Assembly (NCBI RefSeq): GCF_040119285.1
Contig: NZ_JBEDTY010000034.1
Location: forward strand, 148,977-212,976
From: Alcanivorax sp040119285
GTDB lineage: Bacteria; Pseudomonadota; Gammaproteobacteria; Pseudomonadales; Alcanivoracaceae
Reading direction: 5' to 3'
DNA length: 64,000 nt
This document shows, one piece after another, positions 1 to 8,713 of the stretch (its first letter is position 1; every line of letters starts with the position of its first letter). Both the position numbers and the translations under genes were made by a program. The notes beneath the pieces are model-generated. The model did not search any database. It was given only the letters and a program-made list of their open reading frames with translations, and was not told where the DNA came from.

Positions 1-416
1 TTTTATCTGTTGGCACCAATGACCTAACCCAATACCTGTTGGCGGTGGACCGCAACAACCGGCAGGTGGCATCACTCTATAACTCCTATCACCCGGCGGT
101 CCTGCATGCGTTGATGCATGTGGTAGAACAGGCTCGGGAAGAACACACTCCCGTGTCGGTCTGTGGTGAGATGGCAGGGGAGCCTAGTGCAGCCCTGCTG
201 TTAATGGCCATGGGGGTGGATGTACTGTCCATGAATGCCTCTAACCTGTTGAAGGTGAAAGCGGCCATCCGGCAAGTGAATATCAGTTTCGTCCGCCGCC
301 TGCTCAATGAGGTGCTGGCAATGGATAACGGTGAAGTGATTGCTTCTTACGTGGGGCTTCAGCTGGATAAGGCTGGCTTGGGCGACCTGCTGCGAAACCG
401 CAAGGTTTTGTCCTGA
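1..416 (+). CDS. ptsP: PtsP, nitrogen-PTS enzyme I (3' end only)
   Basis: This is the C-terminal 137 or so codons of an enzyme I family protein that passes phosphate from phosphoenolpyruvate to the nitrogen-PTS carrier NPr in the cytosol. The reading frame is open from the first bases of the window. It shows the PEP-binding loop SVGTNDLTQY, followed by VDRNN, and then VCGEMAGEP, which carries the conserved catalytic cysteine of the TIM-barrel domain. It ends with TGA at 414-416. The N-terminal GAF and phosphohistidine domains lie outside the window. PtsP is preferred over sugar PTS enzyme I because of the tauE-lgt-thyA synteny downstream, which is an inference. Confidence 0.9.
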   Translation, partial: LSVGTNDLTQYLLAVDRNNRQVASLYNSYHPAVLHALMHVVEQAREEHTPVSVCGEMAGEPSAALLLMAMGVDVLSMNASNLLKVKAAIRQVNISFVRRLLNEVLAMDNGEVIASYVGLQLDKAGLGDLLRNRKVLS

Positions 417-444
417 CGGGAGCACAGAGCGTATCGTCGTTTTG

Positions 445-567
445 ATGAATACACTTAACCGGCAGAGAGGCAAGAAATACGCCTTCTTGTTGATCCTGGT
501 GGCGGCGTTTTCGTTGTTGTCAGCGCTATTGTTGCACCGGTTGTTCAGACGCTCCCTGTCAGGCTGA
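445..567 (+). CDS. Possible 40-residue single-span membrane peptide
   Basis: A short reading frame starts at an ATG 28 bases after ptsP stops and codes for 40 residues. The first ten residues are basic (NRQRGKK). A hydrophobic stretch of about 18 residues (FLLILVAAFSLLSALLL) follows, then an Arg-rich tail. The layout suits a small inner-membrane peptide with its termini in the cytosol. No clear Shine-Dalgarno sequence precedes it and I recognise no family, so it may be a chance frame in the ptsP trailer. Confidence 0.3.
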   Translation: MNTLNRQRGKKYAFLLILVAAFSLLSALLLHRLFRRSLSG

Positions 568-719
568 TTCGCACGCGTTGTTGATTGTTTCGAGCATAAG
601 CAATCTCGGTCTCGCTTGAGGAGGTACCTTCAAAATCGAGCCCTCTATGGCCAGAAGAATATAGATTGCTGCGACCAGCCTTAAAGATTGACCATGCCGG
701 GAGCGTGTCAAATAGCGTG

Positions 720-1493
720 TTATACGCGGGTAAAGCTCTGACTCGGATTACCGGCGACATTGCCGTCCGGTTGCCACACTTGTTCTAGCATTTGCGGTCC
801 TTGTTTTCGGTCCAGGCTCACGGCGCTGCTGGCGCGGGTGCCGTAGGTTTCTGACTGGATAAAAATGGGGGCGATCAGCCTTTCAAAGTCGATGCCGACA
901 CCGGTGTCTGGCAGCTCGCTGTCATTGGGTTGATAACGGTCGTTAACCACCTGCAGGAGCTGTTGTAGATCCCCACCGGCAGTAACGGCGGCGGCCAGGT
1001 TCTGTTTGGCCCGCTCTACTTTGGGCCAGGGGTCGTCCAGCAGGCCGTTGCTGAGACCATGGATGCCGGGGCGGACCGCCCTTGGCGTTGCGCCCCGGTT
1101 GCCTAAATACCAGAGGCTATCCTGTTCAGGGTCCGCGTTGACTGTGCCCACCAGAAGATTGAAGGCACCGTAGTGATGCTGTTCCTTGGCGAGGTGATGG
1201 CTGAACTGTTCTGGTGTCTGTTCCCCTTTTAGAAAAGCAAAGGGTAATAGCCCGCGAGACCGTTCGCCGGGTTGGCGGTCGGTGATGGGTTCGCGATAGT
1301 TGGTGACCCCCGCAAAGCGGCCGTTACGGTGAATGCCCAGCCACGTGCCCCCGGCAGTGAGGTCTAGACCACAAAAAATACCGTCACGCCAGCGGGCAGG
1401 TTCTGCGGGTCGCGCGTGAAACTCATCCCGATTCGCCGCCACTCTAAGGGGCGTGGCAGAGCCTGGTTGCCAGTCAAGCAGTACAATGCACAT
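720..1493 (-). CDS. NRDE (TANGO2-like) family protein
   Basis: The 257-residue product belongs to the NRDE/TANGO2 family. The start is placed at MCIVLLDW, because members of this family begin Met-Cys and the cysteine at position 2 is conserved. The name-giving Asn-Arg-Asp-Glu motif is at residues 21-24 (AANRDEF). The fold is related to N-terminal nucleophile hydrolases. The bacterial role is not established, and links to acyl-CoA or heme handling come from eukaryotic relatives. It is transcribed alone, divergently from the TauE-type gene. An in-frame ATG eight codons upstream is possible but would bury the conserved Cys. Confidence 0.85.
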   Translation of the reverse strand: MCIVLLDWQPGSATPLRVAANRDEFHARPAEPARWRDGIFCGLDLTAGGTWLGIHRNGRFAGVTNYREPITDRQPGERSRGLLPFAFLKGEQTPEQFSHHLAKEQHHYGAFNLLVGTVNADPEQDSLWYLGNRGATPRAVRPGIHGLSNGLLDDPWPKVERAKQNLAAAVTAGGDLQQLLQVVNDRYQPNDSELPDTGVGIDFERLIAPIFIQSETYGTRASSAVSLDRKQGPQMLEQVWQPDGNVAGNPSQSFTRV

Positions 1494-1654
1494 TGATTTT
1501 TCCTTTCTTTGTCTCACTCATCTGCCGTTATCCACGCCGCTACAAAATCGCTCCAGCGCTGAGGCCCAGGAAGCTTTCAGTGTCCGTCATTGAGCCCCCT
1601 ACGCAAAGCGTTTAGCCGTGCTAGCATACTCGCCTTACCCCGAGTTGTGTTGGA

Positions 1655-2464
1655 GTGGCTGTGCTGGAACTGTTTTTGATTTGTTTGGGCGTGGGTGTGG
1701 GGGCTGGCCTGTTGGCTGGAGCGCTAGGCTTGGGCGGTGGTGTGGTTATCGTGCCCGCGCTGATTTTTCTGTTCCGCGGCCTGGGTTTTCCTGATGAGTT
1801 GGTTGCCAAGATGGCGGTGGCCACATCCCTCAGTACCATCATCATTACCTCCATCAGTGCGGTACGCGCCCATCACAAGGCCGGGTTTGTGCGCTGGCCA
1901 GTAGCCGTGCGCTTGGGAGTGGGTATTGTATTAGGCGCCTTTGCCGGGGCGTTCATCGCCGATGCGATGAAAGGGGAGCTGTTGACCCGTTTGTTTGGCC
2001 TGTTTGCCATGTTGATTGCTGTGCAGATGTTGCTGGTGGGGCGCAAGGCGCTGAATGAAAGTTTGCCGCAACGGGTGCCTGGTACTCCAGGGTTGGCACT
2101 GGCGGGACTGTTCATCGGCACAGGGTCGTCGATTTTTGGTATCGGTGGCGGTTCGTTGACGGTGCCGTTCTTGAGTTGGTGCCGGTTGAAGATGCAGGAA
2201 GCGGTAGCAATTTCTTCCGCCTGCGGCCTGCCCATTGCCGTTGCGGGCACGCTGGGGTTTGCGGTGGCCGGCTGGAATGAGCAGCATCTGCCAGAGGGGG
2301 CCTTAGGCTATGTGTTTTTGCCCGCCTCAGTCGGTATAGTGCTCACCAGTTTCCCGTTTGCGCGCCTGAGTGCGCGGCTCAGCCATCGGCTGCCGTCCGC
2401 CACCTTGAAGAAGGTTTTCGCTCTGGTGCTTTTTGTGCTTGGCCTCAAACTGGCTTTTGGATAA
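1655..2464 (+). CDS. TauE/SafE family sulfite/anion exporter
   Basis: This 269-residue polytopic membrane protein starts at GTG and has about eight hydrophobic spans. They are arranged as two related halves, each opening with a glycine-rich stretch (GALGLGGGVVIVP near residue 23 and GTGSSIFGIGGGS near 155). That duplicated pattern is the hallmark of the TauE/SafE (DUF81) permeases, which export sulfite, sulfoacetate or similar anions across the inner membrane. The substrate cannot be told from sequence. It stands six bases upstream of lgt and is probably co-transcribed with lgt and thyA, an order also known from pseudomonads. Confidence 0.85.
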   Translation: MAVLELFLICLGVGVGAGLLAGALGLGGGVVIVPALIFLFRGLGFPDELVAKMAVATSLSTIIITSISAVRAHHKAGFVRWPVAVRLGVGIVLGAFAGAFIADAMKGELLTRLFGLFAMLIAVQMLLVGRKALNESLPQRVPGTPGLALAGLFIGTGSSIFGIGGGSLTVPFLSWCRLKMQEAVAISSACGLPIAVAGTLGFAVAGWNEQHLPEGALGYVFLPASVGIVLTSFPFARLSARLSHRLPSATLKKVFALVLFVLGLKLAFG

Positions 2465-2470
2465 CAACCT

Positions 2471-3268
2471 ATGGAATTCCCGCATATCGATCCGGTGGCG
2501 TTCGCCATTGGCCCCCTGAAAGTGCACTGGTATGGCCTGATGTACATGTTTGGCTTTGCTGCTGCCTGGCTGTTGGGTGTGTACCGGGCCAAACAGCCTG
2601 GCTCTGGCTGGACCAAAGACCAGGTGGGCGATTTGGTGTTTTATGGGGCCCTGGGTGTGATCATTGGTGGCCGTTTAGGTTACGTGTTCTTCTACAACGT
2701 TGATAAATTCCTGCAGGATCCACTGTGGCTGTTCCAGGTGTGGACCGGGGGCATGAGTTTCCACGGTGGCGCGATCGGCGTGTTAGTGGCTTTCTGGCTG
2801 TTTGCCCGTAAAACAGGCAAGCGCTACTTGCAGGTAGCAGATTTCATGGTGCCTATGGTGCCGATTGGCTTGGCGACCGGGCGCTTTGGTAATTTCATGA
2901 ATGCGGAGTTGTGGGGCCGTGCCAGTGATGAGCCCTGGGCCATGGTGTTTCCCACCGACCCGTTGCAGATTGCGCGTCATCCCTCCCAGCTTTACGAGAT
3001 GGTGTTGGAAGGTGTGCTGCTGTTTCTGGTGTTATGGGTGTACTCGGCCAAGCCGCGTCCGGCGGGCGCGGTGACGGCCTTGTTCGGTATCGGTTATGGC
3101 AGCGCGCGGACCTTTGTGGAGTTCTTCCGCGAGCCGGATGCCCATATTGGTTATCTCACCGGCGGCTGGTTGACCATGGGCATGCTGTTGAGCATTCCGA
3201 TGATTGTTCTCGGTATCGCTATGTTGGTGTGGGCATATCGAAACGATGAGCGAGGAGTGAAGACATGA
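2471..3268 (+). CDS. lgt: Prolipoprotein diacylglyceryl transferase
   Basis: Lgt moves a diacylglyceryl group from phosphatidylglycerol to the lipobox cysteine of prolipoproteins, the first step of lipoprotein maturation in the inner membrane. The 265-residue protein has seven predicted spans. It also has the family signatures: MSFHGG with His98, and TGRFGNFMNAE with Arg138, Asn141 and Glu146, matching the essential residues of the E. coli enzyme. Several likely substrates are encoded nearby (lptM, pqiC, the M48 protease). The ATG is six bases after tauE stops and the gene overlaps thyA by four bases (ATGA). Confidence 0.97.
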   Translation: MEFPHIDPVAFAIGPLKVHWYGLMYMFGFAAAWLLGVYRAKQPGSGWTKDQVGDLVFYGALGVIIGGRLGYVFFYNVDKFLQDPLWLFQVWTGGMSFHGGAIGVLVAFWLFARKTGKRYLQVADFMVPMVPIGLATGRFGNFMNAELWGRASDEPWAMVFPTDPLQIARHPSQLYEMVLEGVLLFLVLWVYSAKPRPAGAVTALFGIGYGSARTFVEFFREPDAHIGYLTGGWLTMGMLLSIPMIVLGIAMLVWAYRNDERGVKT

Positions 3269-4098
3269 AGCAATACCTTGATTTGCTTCGCCACGTTCGC
3301 GAGCACGGAACCTATAAGGAAGACCGCACCGGCACCGGCACCTATGCGGTGTTTGGTTACCAGATGCGCTATGACCTGAGCCAGGGCTTCCCTATGCTCA
3401 CCACCAAGAAATTGCATCTGCGCTCGATTATTCACGAGTTACTGTGGTTCCTGTCTGGTGACACCAATATCCGTTATCTAAAGGAAAACGGCGTGTCCAT
3501 CTGGGATGGCTGGGCGACACCGGAGGGTGAGCTGGGGCCTGTCTATGGTGAACAGTGGCGCAGCTGGAAAACGGCGGATGGCGAAGTGATTGACCAGATC
3601 ACCGAGGTGCTGGAAGAGATCAAGCGCAATCCGGATTCCCGGCGCCTGGTGGTCAGCGCCTGGAACCCCGCGGTGCTACCGGATCCGTCCATTTCACCGG
3701 ATGCCAACGCAGCAGCAGGCAAGCAAGCGTTGCCACCCTGCCACTGCTTGTTCCAGTTCTATGTGGCGGACGGCAAACTTAGTTGCCAGCTATATCAGCG
3801 CAGTGGCGATATTTTTCTTGGCGTGCCCTTCAATATTGCGTCCTATGCCTTGCTGACGCTGATGATGGCGCAGGTGTGTGATCTGCTGCCAGGTGATTTT
3901 GTGCATACCTTGGGCGATGCGCATCTCTACTCCAACCATCTGGAGCAGGCGGATACTCAACTGGCGCGTACGCCTGGCCCGCTGCCGACAATGACGTTGA
4001 ACCCGGCGGTAAAGGATCTGTTTGCCTTCACCTTTGACGATTTCACCGTCAGCAACTACGACCCCGACGCGCACATCAAGGCGCCGGTGGCAATCTAA
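3265..4098 (+). CDS. thyA: Thymidylate synthase
   Basis: ThyA methylates dUMP to dTMP using methylene-tetrahydrofolate and releases dihydrofolate. The 277-residue protein has the N-terminal YKEDRTGTGT phosphate-binding segment, the catalytic cysteine at 159 (LPPCHCLFQFYV), the SGDIFLGVPFN folate/dUMP segment and the C-terminal PVAI. It is about 13 residues longer than the E. coli enzyme because of a small insert before the catalytic loop (SPDANAAAGKQA). Translation is probably coupled to lgt through the ATGA overlap. folA downstream recycles its dihydrofolate product. Confidence 0.98.
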   Translation: MKQYLDLLRHVREHGTYKEDRTGTGTYAVFGYQMRYDLSQGFPMLTTKKLHLRSIIHELLWFLSGDTNIRYLKENGVSIWDGWATPEGELGPVYGEQWRSWKTADGEVIDQITEVLEEIKRNPDSRRLVVSAWNPAVLPDPSISPDANAAAGKQALPPCHCLFQFYVADGKLSCQLYQRSGDIFLGVPFNIASYALLTLMMAQVCDLLPGDFVHTLGDAHLYSNHLEQADTQLARTPGPLPTMTLNPAVKDLFAFTFDDFTVSNYDPDAHIKAPVAI

Positions 4099-4181
4099 CG
4101 ACTCATCCCTGAAGTCTGATACTCGATGCAACAGCGTCTTTGTCCGGCGTCAGGGGGTTGGTATCAAGCGTAGGTATGTTC

Positions 4182-4691
4182 ATGTCCATTCGACTTTCCA
4201 TGATGGTCGCCAAGGCCAGTAATAATGTGATCGGGCGGAATAACAAGCTGCCCTGGTATTTGCCCAACGACTTGAAGTACTTCAAGCAGGTGACCTTCGG
4301 CAAGCCGGTGATCATGGGCCGCAAGACTTGGGAATCACTGAAAGGCCCTCTGCCGGGGCGCACAAATATCGTGATTACCCGCCAGCCAGCGTATCAAGCT
4401 GAGGGCGCCAAGGTGGTGGCCACGGTGGATGACGCCATTACCATGGCAGAGAACGTGGCCTTCATTGAAGGCCAGGAAGAGGCGGTGATCATGGGCGGTG
4501 CGGAAATCTACGCGCTGGCGCTGGCGCAGACCCAGCGGCTCTACCTCACTGAGGTACACGCTGAGGTCGATGGGGATACTTTTTTTCCGGAATACGACAA
4601 GGGTGAATGGAAAGAAATGGCCCGCGAAGATTTTCCCGCTGAAGGGCCCAACCCCTACGATTATTCCTTTGTGGTATACGAACGCAAATGA
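4182..4691 (+). CDS. folA: Dihydrofolate reductase
   Basis: DHFR reduces dihydrofolate to tetrahydrofolate with NADPH and so closes the cycle opened by ThyA. The start at MSIRLSMMVAKASNNVIG gives 169 residues, the normal chromosomal type-I length. An upstream frame extension to 4140 has no homology-like sequence. The active-site acid is Asp30 in LPWYLPNDLKYF, and the NADPH-binding VIMGRKTWESL and IMGGAEIY motifs follow. It sits 83 bases after thyA on the same strand. An ATG two codons earlier (4176) cannot be excluded. Confidence 0.96.
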   Translation: MSIRLSMMVAKASNNVIGRNNKLPWYLPNDLKYFKQVTFGKPVIMGRKTWESLKGPLPGRTNIVITRQPAYQAEGAKVVATVDDAITMAENVAFIEGQEEAVIMGGAEIYALALAQTQRLYLTEVHAEVDGDTFFPEYDKGEWKEMAREDFPAEGPNPYDYSFVVYERK

Positions 4692-4795
4692 GTTGAAAGT
4701 TTAAACGCGTCCAACTTTTCCATTTTCAGCGCATGTCTCTGCGGAGACATCGATGATCGTGTGGCGTTTGGGCCAGCCCGCGTTGCCGCTTGATC

Positions 4796-5218
4796 CTATT
4801 TTCGCGGTTCTATCCGCACTTCGCTTCTCACCGATTGGGCAATAAAACACTTTTCATGGGCGCGCTGGTGTAAAGCCTGAATCGTAGCGATGCTGGGTTG
4901 TTCGCCACTAAACGTGACCAGCGGCTGCAGTACCATGGTCTGCATATAAATTTTTGTCTGATCGTTCTGCCCCAGTATGCCCTGTGGATCGTCATCATAG
5001 CTTGTCACCGCCAGCCCTTCACGGGCAGCTTCGGTGAGAAACGATAGCAGGTGACAGCTGGCCAATGCGGCGAGAAAAGCTTCTTCCGGTTCCATGAATT
5101 CCTGATGACCATGGTGGCCATCGACCACGCGCACCTCATTGCCGTCTGCAAGGTGCCAGAGGTAATGCTCTTGGTTGCCGTGGGCGGTCCAGCTGAGATG
5201 CATGGTGTGTTGTTGCAC
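4796..5218 (-). CDS. OsmC family peroxide-reductase-like protein
   Basis: The 140-residue protein is of the OsmC/Ohr fold. Members reduce organic or fatty-acid peroxides with a cysteine pair. Both cysteines are visible: Cys55 in ALASCHLLSF and Cys124 in HEKCFIAQSV. The acid-rich EPEEAFLAAL segment before the first Cys is also typical. The GTG start at 5218 has a purine-rich GGGGAT about eight bases upstream. The next in-frame ATG, five codons later, lacks one. It is monocistronic and faces folA. OsmC rather than Ohr is suggested by sequence feel only. Confidence 0.85.
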   Translation of the reverse strand: MQQHTMHLSWTAHGNQEHYLWHLADGNEVRVVDGHHGHQEFMEPEEAFLAALASCHLLSFLTEAAREGLAVTSYDDDPQGILGQNDQTKIYMQTMVLQPLVTFSGEQPSIATIQALHQRAHEKCFIAQSVRSEVRIEPRK

Positions 5219-5357
5219 GGAATATCCCCGGTTAGTGCCTCGTTAGCAGGGTTTTTGCACACCTGCTAGAACCAGTATGCCACCAAAATGAGCGCTTGCC
5301 ATGATGACCCGGGGCGGATGTCTTTATCTCTGGCGAAGCCGGCCGCCGCGAGTGCGG

Positions 5358-6050
5358 TTAGTCAGCCTGGCCCGGGCCGCTTTGTTGGCTCAATGACCAA
5401 TAACGGAACACGGCAATATTGACCAGTGCACTCATCAGCGAAATGGGCAGTGCAGCCAGTAGTGACGCGGCGGTGGTATGGCTAACAACACCCAGAATGG
5501 CGCTGGCGACCACGCTACTCATTACCAGATAGGTCAAGAACACTAGAACCAGAGTTAACAGCAACGGCCATTGCTGGGGCTGTGTCATTTGGAATGACTG
5601 GCGCAATGCTTCGATCGGGCTTTGTTGCTTCAAGATCACGAGTAGGGGCGCATAGCACAGGCGGGTATATACCCACACCGCTGGAAAAAATAGCGCCATC
5701 CAGCCCAGCGATACGCCAATGGCCAGCAGTGCGTAGGTGAGCAGCAGGGGCGGGTAAACCAGCAGTGCGGGTGCGATACAGGCTAGCAGCCCACGGGGTT
5801 TGCTGTTGCTGGTAGCAGAGAGCTGCACATAAAGCGCCCCTTCCGCCAAAGGCCTCACCAACAAAATGATCGCCAAGCTGATGCCGCTGAATTGCAGGGC
5901 GGCTTCTTCGGTGTCTGGCAATACGAACGAGGGGCCGAAGATCCACTGTGTGGCTTCAGTAATCAGGGCGAAGGGTGCGGTGACCAGAAACAGCGGGCCA
6001 AGGTGCCGCCACCAGAAAATAAGAATTTCGCGAAAACGGTGTCCAATCAT
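5358..6050 (-). CDS. Conserved multispan membrane protein, function unknown
   Basis: This 230-residue protein has about five to six hydrophobic spans and short polar loops. The pattern resembles YciC/UPF0259-like inner-membrane proteins: an N-terminal amphipathic start (MIGHRFREILIFWWRH), a region PLLVILKQQSPIEALRQSF between spans, and a final span before a polar tail. The EALRQS segment before a span is common in that group. No catalytic residues are evident. It may be co-transcribed with the gene upstream (6130-6648), since both run leftward with an 80-base gap. The family assignment is tentative. Confidence 0.6.
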   Translation of the reverse strand: MIGHRFREILIFWWRHLGPLFLVTAPFALITEATQWIFGPSFVLPDTEEAALQFSGISLAIILLVRPLAEGALYVQLSATSNSKPRGLLACIAPALLVYPPLLLTYALLAIGVSLGWMALFFPAVWVYTRLCYAPLLVILKQQSPIEALRQSFQMTQPQQWPLLLTLVLVFLTYLVMSSVVASAILGVVSHTTAASLLAALPISLMSALVNIAVFRYWSLSQQSGPGQAD

Positions 6051-6129
6051 GGTGAGCCATCAATTCAGTCGACGGCGCAACCATACGACAGCGCCGCGCC
6101 CATTTCCACAATGCAGCGCGGCACAAAGG

Positions 6130-6648
6130 TTACCACCAGTATTTTCCCCAATTTTCCGGGTTGGCCCAGAAACGGGGATTGTTCCACTTGCGCTCGAAAT
6201 TGTAGTTGTCCAGGTCGTAGCTATAGATATTCAGTTCGCGACCGTCTTCAGCGAAGTGCCCCTGTTCCCGGCAGCCTAGTGCCAGAAAGCCGTTGGTTGG
6301 CCAGCGTAGTTTTTGTGGGGCCAAGGTGGGCTGGTATACCGCCACCATGGAATCGGTATGCAGGTTACGCAACAAGCCCATTAGTGCTTCGCCGTCATGG
6401 TGTGTCATGTATTCCAGCTGGTCCGCAACAATGGCGATATCCACCCGGTCAATGTCATCCAATGCAGGGAAGGGGTTCTGTTCCTGAATTTCCACCAGAG
6501 TGCAGTCGTGATCTGCACACCATTGGGCAACGACAGGAATGGGGTTGAGGCTGACAGTCAAAATGGAGGAGGGTTGGTGGCTATCGAGAATAGCGGCCAA
6601 ACGTTCCTGCGGAGATTCGGTCATGGAGTGTGTCGTCGCAATATTCAT
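6130..6648 (-). CDS. DUF6231-like conserved protein
   Basis: The product is 172 residues, soluble and acidic, and resembles a short conserved protein of pseudomonads annotated DUF6231. The central part (residues 30-110) reads like a degenerate Rossmann-type methyltransferase core: SSILTVSLNP, then DCTLVEIQ, then DRVDIAIVADQLEYM. The C-terminus is rich in Trp and Asn (NNPRFWANPENWGKYWW) and is the most distinctive part. An alternative start eight codons in (MTESPQERL, at 6624) is possible, and neither has a strong ribosome site. The function is unknown. Confidence 0.6.
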   Translation of the reverse strand: MNIATTHSMTESPQERLAAILDSHQPSSILTVSLNPIPVVAQWCADHDCTLVEIQEQNPFPALDDIDRVDIAIVADQLEYMTHHDGEALMGLLRNLHTDSMVAVYQPTLAPQKLRWPTNGFLALGCREQGHFAEDGRELNIYSYDLDNYNFERKWNNPRFWANPENWGKYWW

Positions 6649-6848
6649 AATTTCAGTCTAACGCCATTGTCGTTGGCTTTCGATAGGGGGTTGGGTAGCG
6701 ATTTGTGGTTTTTGATGTAATGCAGCAATGAATGCACCGGCGGTCTTTTGGATTGTGGTTTTAAAGGGGGAAATAGGGCGTGGGGGGCGGCGCAGTGCCA
6801 AGGTTGGCCATTGGAATGAGCGCGTGGTTAGAAAATGAGAATAAGGCG

Positions 6849-6877
6849 TTGACGAACATCCAATCAATAATGATAAT
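6849..6877 (+). promoter_or_regulatory. Sigma-70 promoter of hemP
   Basis: TTGACG at 6849-6854 and GATAAT at 6872-6877 are separated by 17 bases. This is close to the consensus -35/-10 arrangement. It lies about 30 bases upstream of the hemP start codon. The -10 element falls inside the Fur box. Confidence 0.8.
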
Positions 6878-6884
6878 GATTCTC
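6866..6884 (+). promoter_or_regulatory. Fur box over the hemP promoter
   Basis: The 19 bases AATAATGATAATGATTCTC match the classic Fur box GATAATGATAATCATTATC at 16 of 19 positions. Because the box covers the -10 element, Fe-Fur binding would block RNA polymerase, so hemP and perhaps the next gene should be induced by iron starvation. Confidence 0.88.
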
Positions 6885-6905
6885 ATATACGAAACGGAGG
6901 TCAGT

Positions 6906-7082
6906 ATGTCTCAGCTAAAAAAGAATGTTACTACCACTACGCGACAGGTCGCCATTAATGCTGAAAGTGCTGTGGCAAGCAGCCTGCTGCTCAACCACCA
7001 GGGCAAATTGTGGATTGAACATGCCGGTGAGCGTTACCAGTTGCGTCGTACGTCTAACAACAAACTGATTCTGACAAAGTGA
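6906..7082 (+). CDS. hemP: Hemin uptake protein HemP
   Basis: HemP is a small cytosolic protein encoded in many heme-uptake loci. In some species it activates transcription of the heme receptor. The 58-residue product has the family's C-terminal signature WIEHAGERYQLRRTSNNKLILTK split over residues 36-58; the LRRTxNxKLILTK end is diagnostic. An ATG at 6906 follows GGAGG by seven bases. Longer readings from 6780 would translate through the promoter and Fur box and are rejected. The Fur box directly upstream predicts iron repression. Confidence 0.93.
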   Translation: MSQLKKNVTTTTRQVAINAESAVASSLLLNHQGKLWIEHAGERYQLRRTSNNKLILTK

Positions 7083-7457
7083 TGTGGCTCGTGACATCAC
7101 TAACGCGTCAATAATGCGACGGTTGCGTTGTCGGGTTTAACGCCTTGCGCCCGTGATAATCCCTTTCATCGCGTGATCTGGGCCTAGACACGAGAAACGT
7201 TTTCTTTGTGTTGTTGCGTTTATTTATCGTTCTCCCTGACGTGGATCAGCCAGCCGCAGCCAGCGTTCCACACCTAATTTAAGGCTCTTCGCACGGCAAC
7301 ATGCCGCTACTACAACGCACACAGGATCTGTGTGAGTGTCATGGCTGCAGTCGATCCTAACCGTTCGGTGCGGCCAAAAGGCAATCAATCGTCTGAATCC
7401 TGTCGGCGCGTCATGGCGTAAAGCGTGTTGTTTGCTGCGCTATTTTTTGGAGGCAGT
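7083..7457. other. Non-coding gap between hemP and the HemS-like gene
   Basis: In these 375 bases I see no convincing gene, no second Fur box and no clear terminator. The GGAGG ribosome site of the next gene is at 7449-7453. A heme receptor gene, often found here in other bacteria, is absent. Confidence 0.5.
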
Positions 7458-8441
7458 ATGTCTGTTATGACGTGGCCCTCGGCTCCAGCGACATCGCCAC
7501 TACTACGCCAGTGCGGTGCGGCCCTCGGTGATCGAGTATTGCGGTTACAGGATGAACCTCTGGCCATACTAAAGGCGTTGTACCGGCTGGGCTCATTGGT
7601 AGTCACCACCTTTTCCAGCGGTTCAAGGATTTCCCAGAACATGCACTATCCTGCACTCAAGGATGGGCAATCCGACGTTGCCGGTGAATGGTGGCTGGAA
7701 TCCGTGGGTGAGCGCTGTCGTTTACGGCAGAGCTTGCAGGTTGGCCAGTGGCATTCGGTGCTGGCGGTGCTGGAACCTACCGGTGCACTCCCAGCTCGCA
7801 GTTTGGTGTTCTTTGATCGTAACGGTCAGCCGTTACAGCAGATAGCGGTGGCGCCGGCCAGCGGTGGGCTGGCTTTTGAAGAGTTGGTGTGCGCCATGCT
7901 TCATCCCGACCAGCAGACGTTGAGTCTGCCGACATTGTTGCCGCGCACTGCTAACCGCGATCTGGGGTCGTTGAGCCAGCTGGAAAGTGACTGGGCACGC
8001 AGTGCTGACGACGACGATTTCGCCGGATTGTTGCAGCGGTGCCAGCAGCAGCGCGAAGTGCTATACCGATCGGTGCGTGACAGCTTTGCTTGCCAGGTAC
8101 GCCCCGAAACATTGCCGGCGGTGTTGGCAGAAGCGGCTAGCAGGGATACGACAACCACTCTTTGTGTGGGTAATCAGGGCGTGCGTTTGTGCATGACTGC
8201 CCCTTGGTCGTCGCCGCTTTGGCAAGGTAGCCATTGTCATTTAGCCCACAACGGCGCGCTGGTGTCGCTGGATATGGCGAAAATGGACAGCCTATGGCGG
8301 CTGCGTAGACCTGGGGATGGGCAGGTAGTGACTGCTCTGGAAGCGCTGGATTCCCGCGGCGAATGGTTGTGGACCTTATCCGCCGGCGATAGTAATGAAA
8401 GCGGCTGGCGAGCGTTATTGAAAGACAGCGTTATTCGTTAA
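7458..8441 (+). CDS. HemS/ChuX-like heme utilisation protein
   Basis: The 327-residue protein resembles cytosolic HemS/HmuS proteins that receive imported heme and help release its iron. These proteins are tandem repeats of one domain of about 160 residues. Here the N-terminal half has LRQCGAALGDRVLRLQ and the SSGSRISQNM segment. The C-terminal half has the characteristic end of the repeat, LWRLRRPGDGQVVTALEALD, equivalent to the WVVRKPT..GVVTSLELFD block. The start was set at 7458 because GGAGG lies five bases upstream. Similarity is modest and the usual heme-ligand histidine cannot be placed with certainty. The position after hemP supports the role. Confidence 0.72.
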   Translation: MSVMTWPSAPATSPLLRQCGAALGDRVLRLQDEPLAILKALYRLGSLVVTTFSSGSRISQNMHYPALKDGQSDVAGEWWLESVGERCRLRQSLQVGQWHSVLAVLEPTGALPARSLVFFDRNGQPLQQIAVAPASGGLAFEELVCAMLHPDQQTLSLPTLLPRTANRDLGSLSQLESDWARSADDDDFAGLLQRCQQQREVLYRSVRDSFACQVRPETLPAVLAEAASRDTTTTLCVGNQGVRLCMTAPWSSPLWQGSHCHLAHNGALVSLDMAKMDSLWRLRRPGDGQVVTALEALDSRGEWLWTLSAGDSNESGWRALLKDSVIR

Positions 8442-8713
8442 CGCCACGCTCGACTGGATTGGGAAAGGCGCTAAATCTCCCTGGTGTTAGCGCTTTCTAC
8501 GAAGCCCCTGTAGGCACGTAGCGAAGCGGGGTAACGACGCGGTTCCGGGCGGCTGAATGGCGAGCGGAGCGAATGAATTTCTCTTCAGTCGCATCGCAGC
8601 ACTCAGTTCGCATTCTGAAAGCGGCTACTATCATTGAAGGTATAATAGGTTGAAGCGTTGCAGGGGAGGAGCCCGGCTGGGCGGTTCTACGATAGGGGCT
8701 GCCTGTGACGTTT

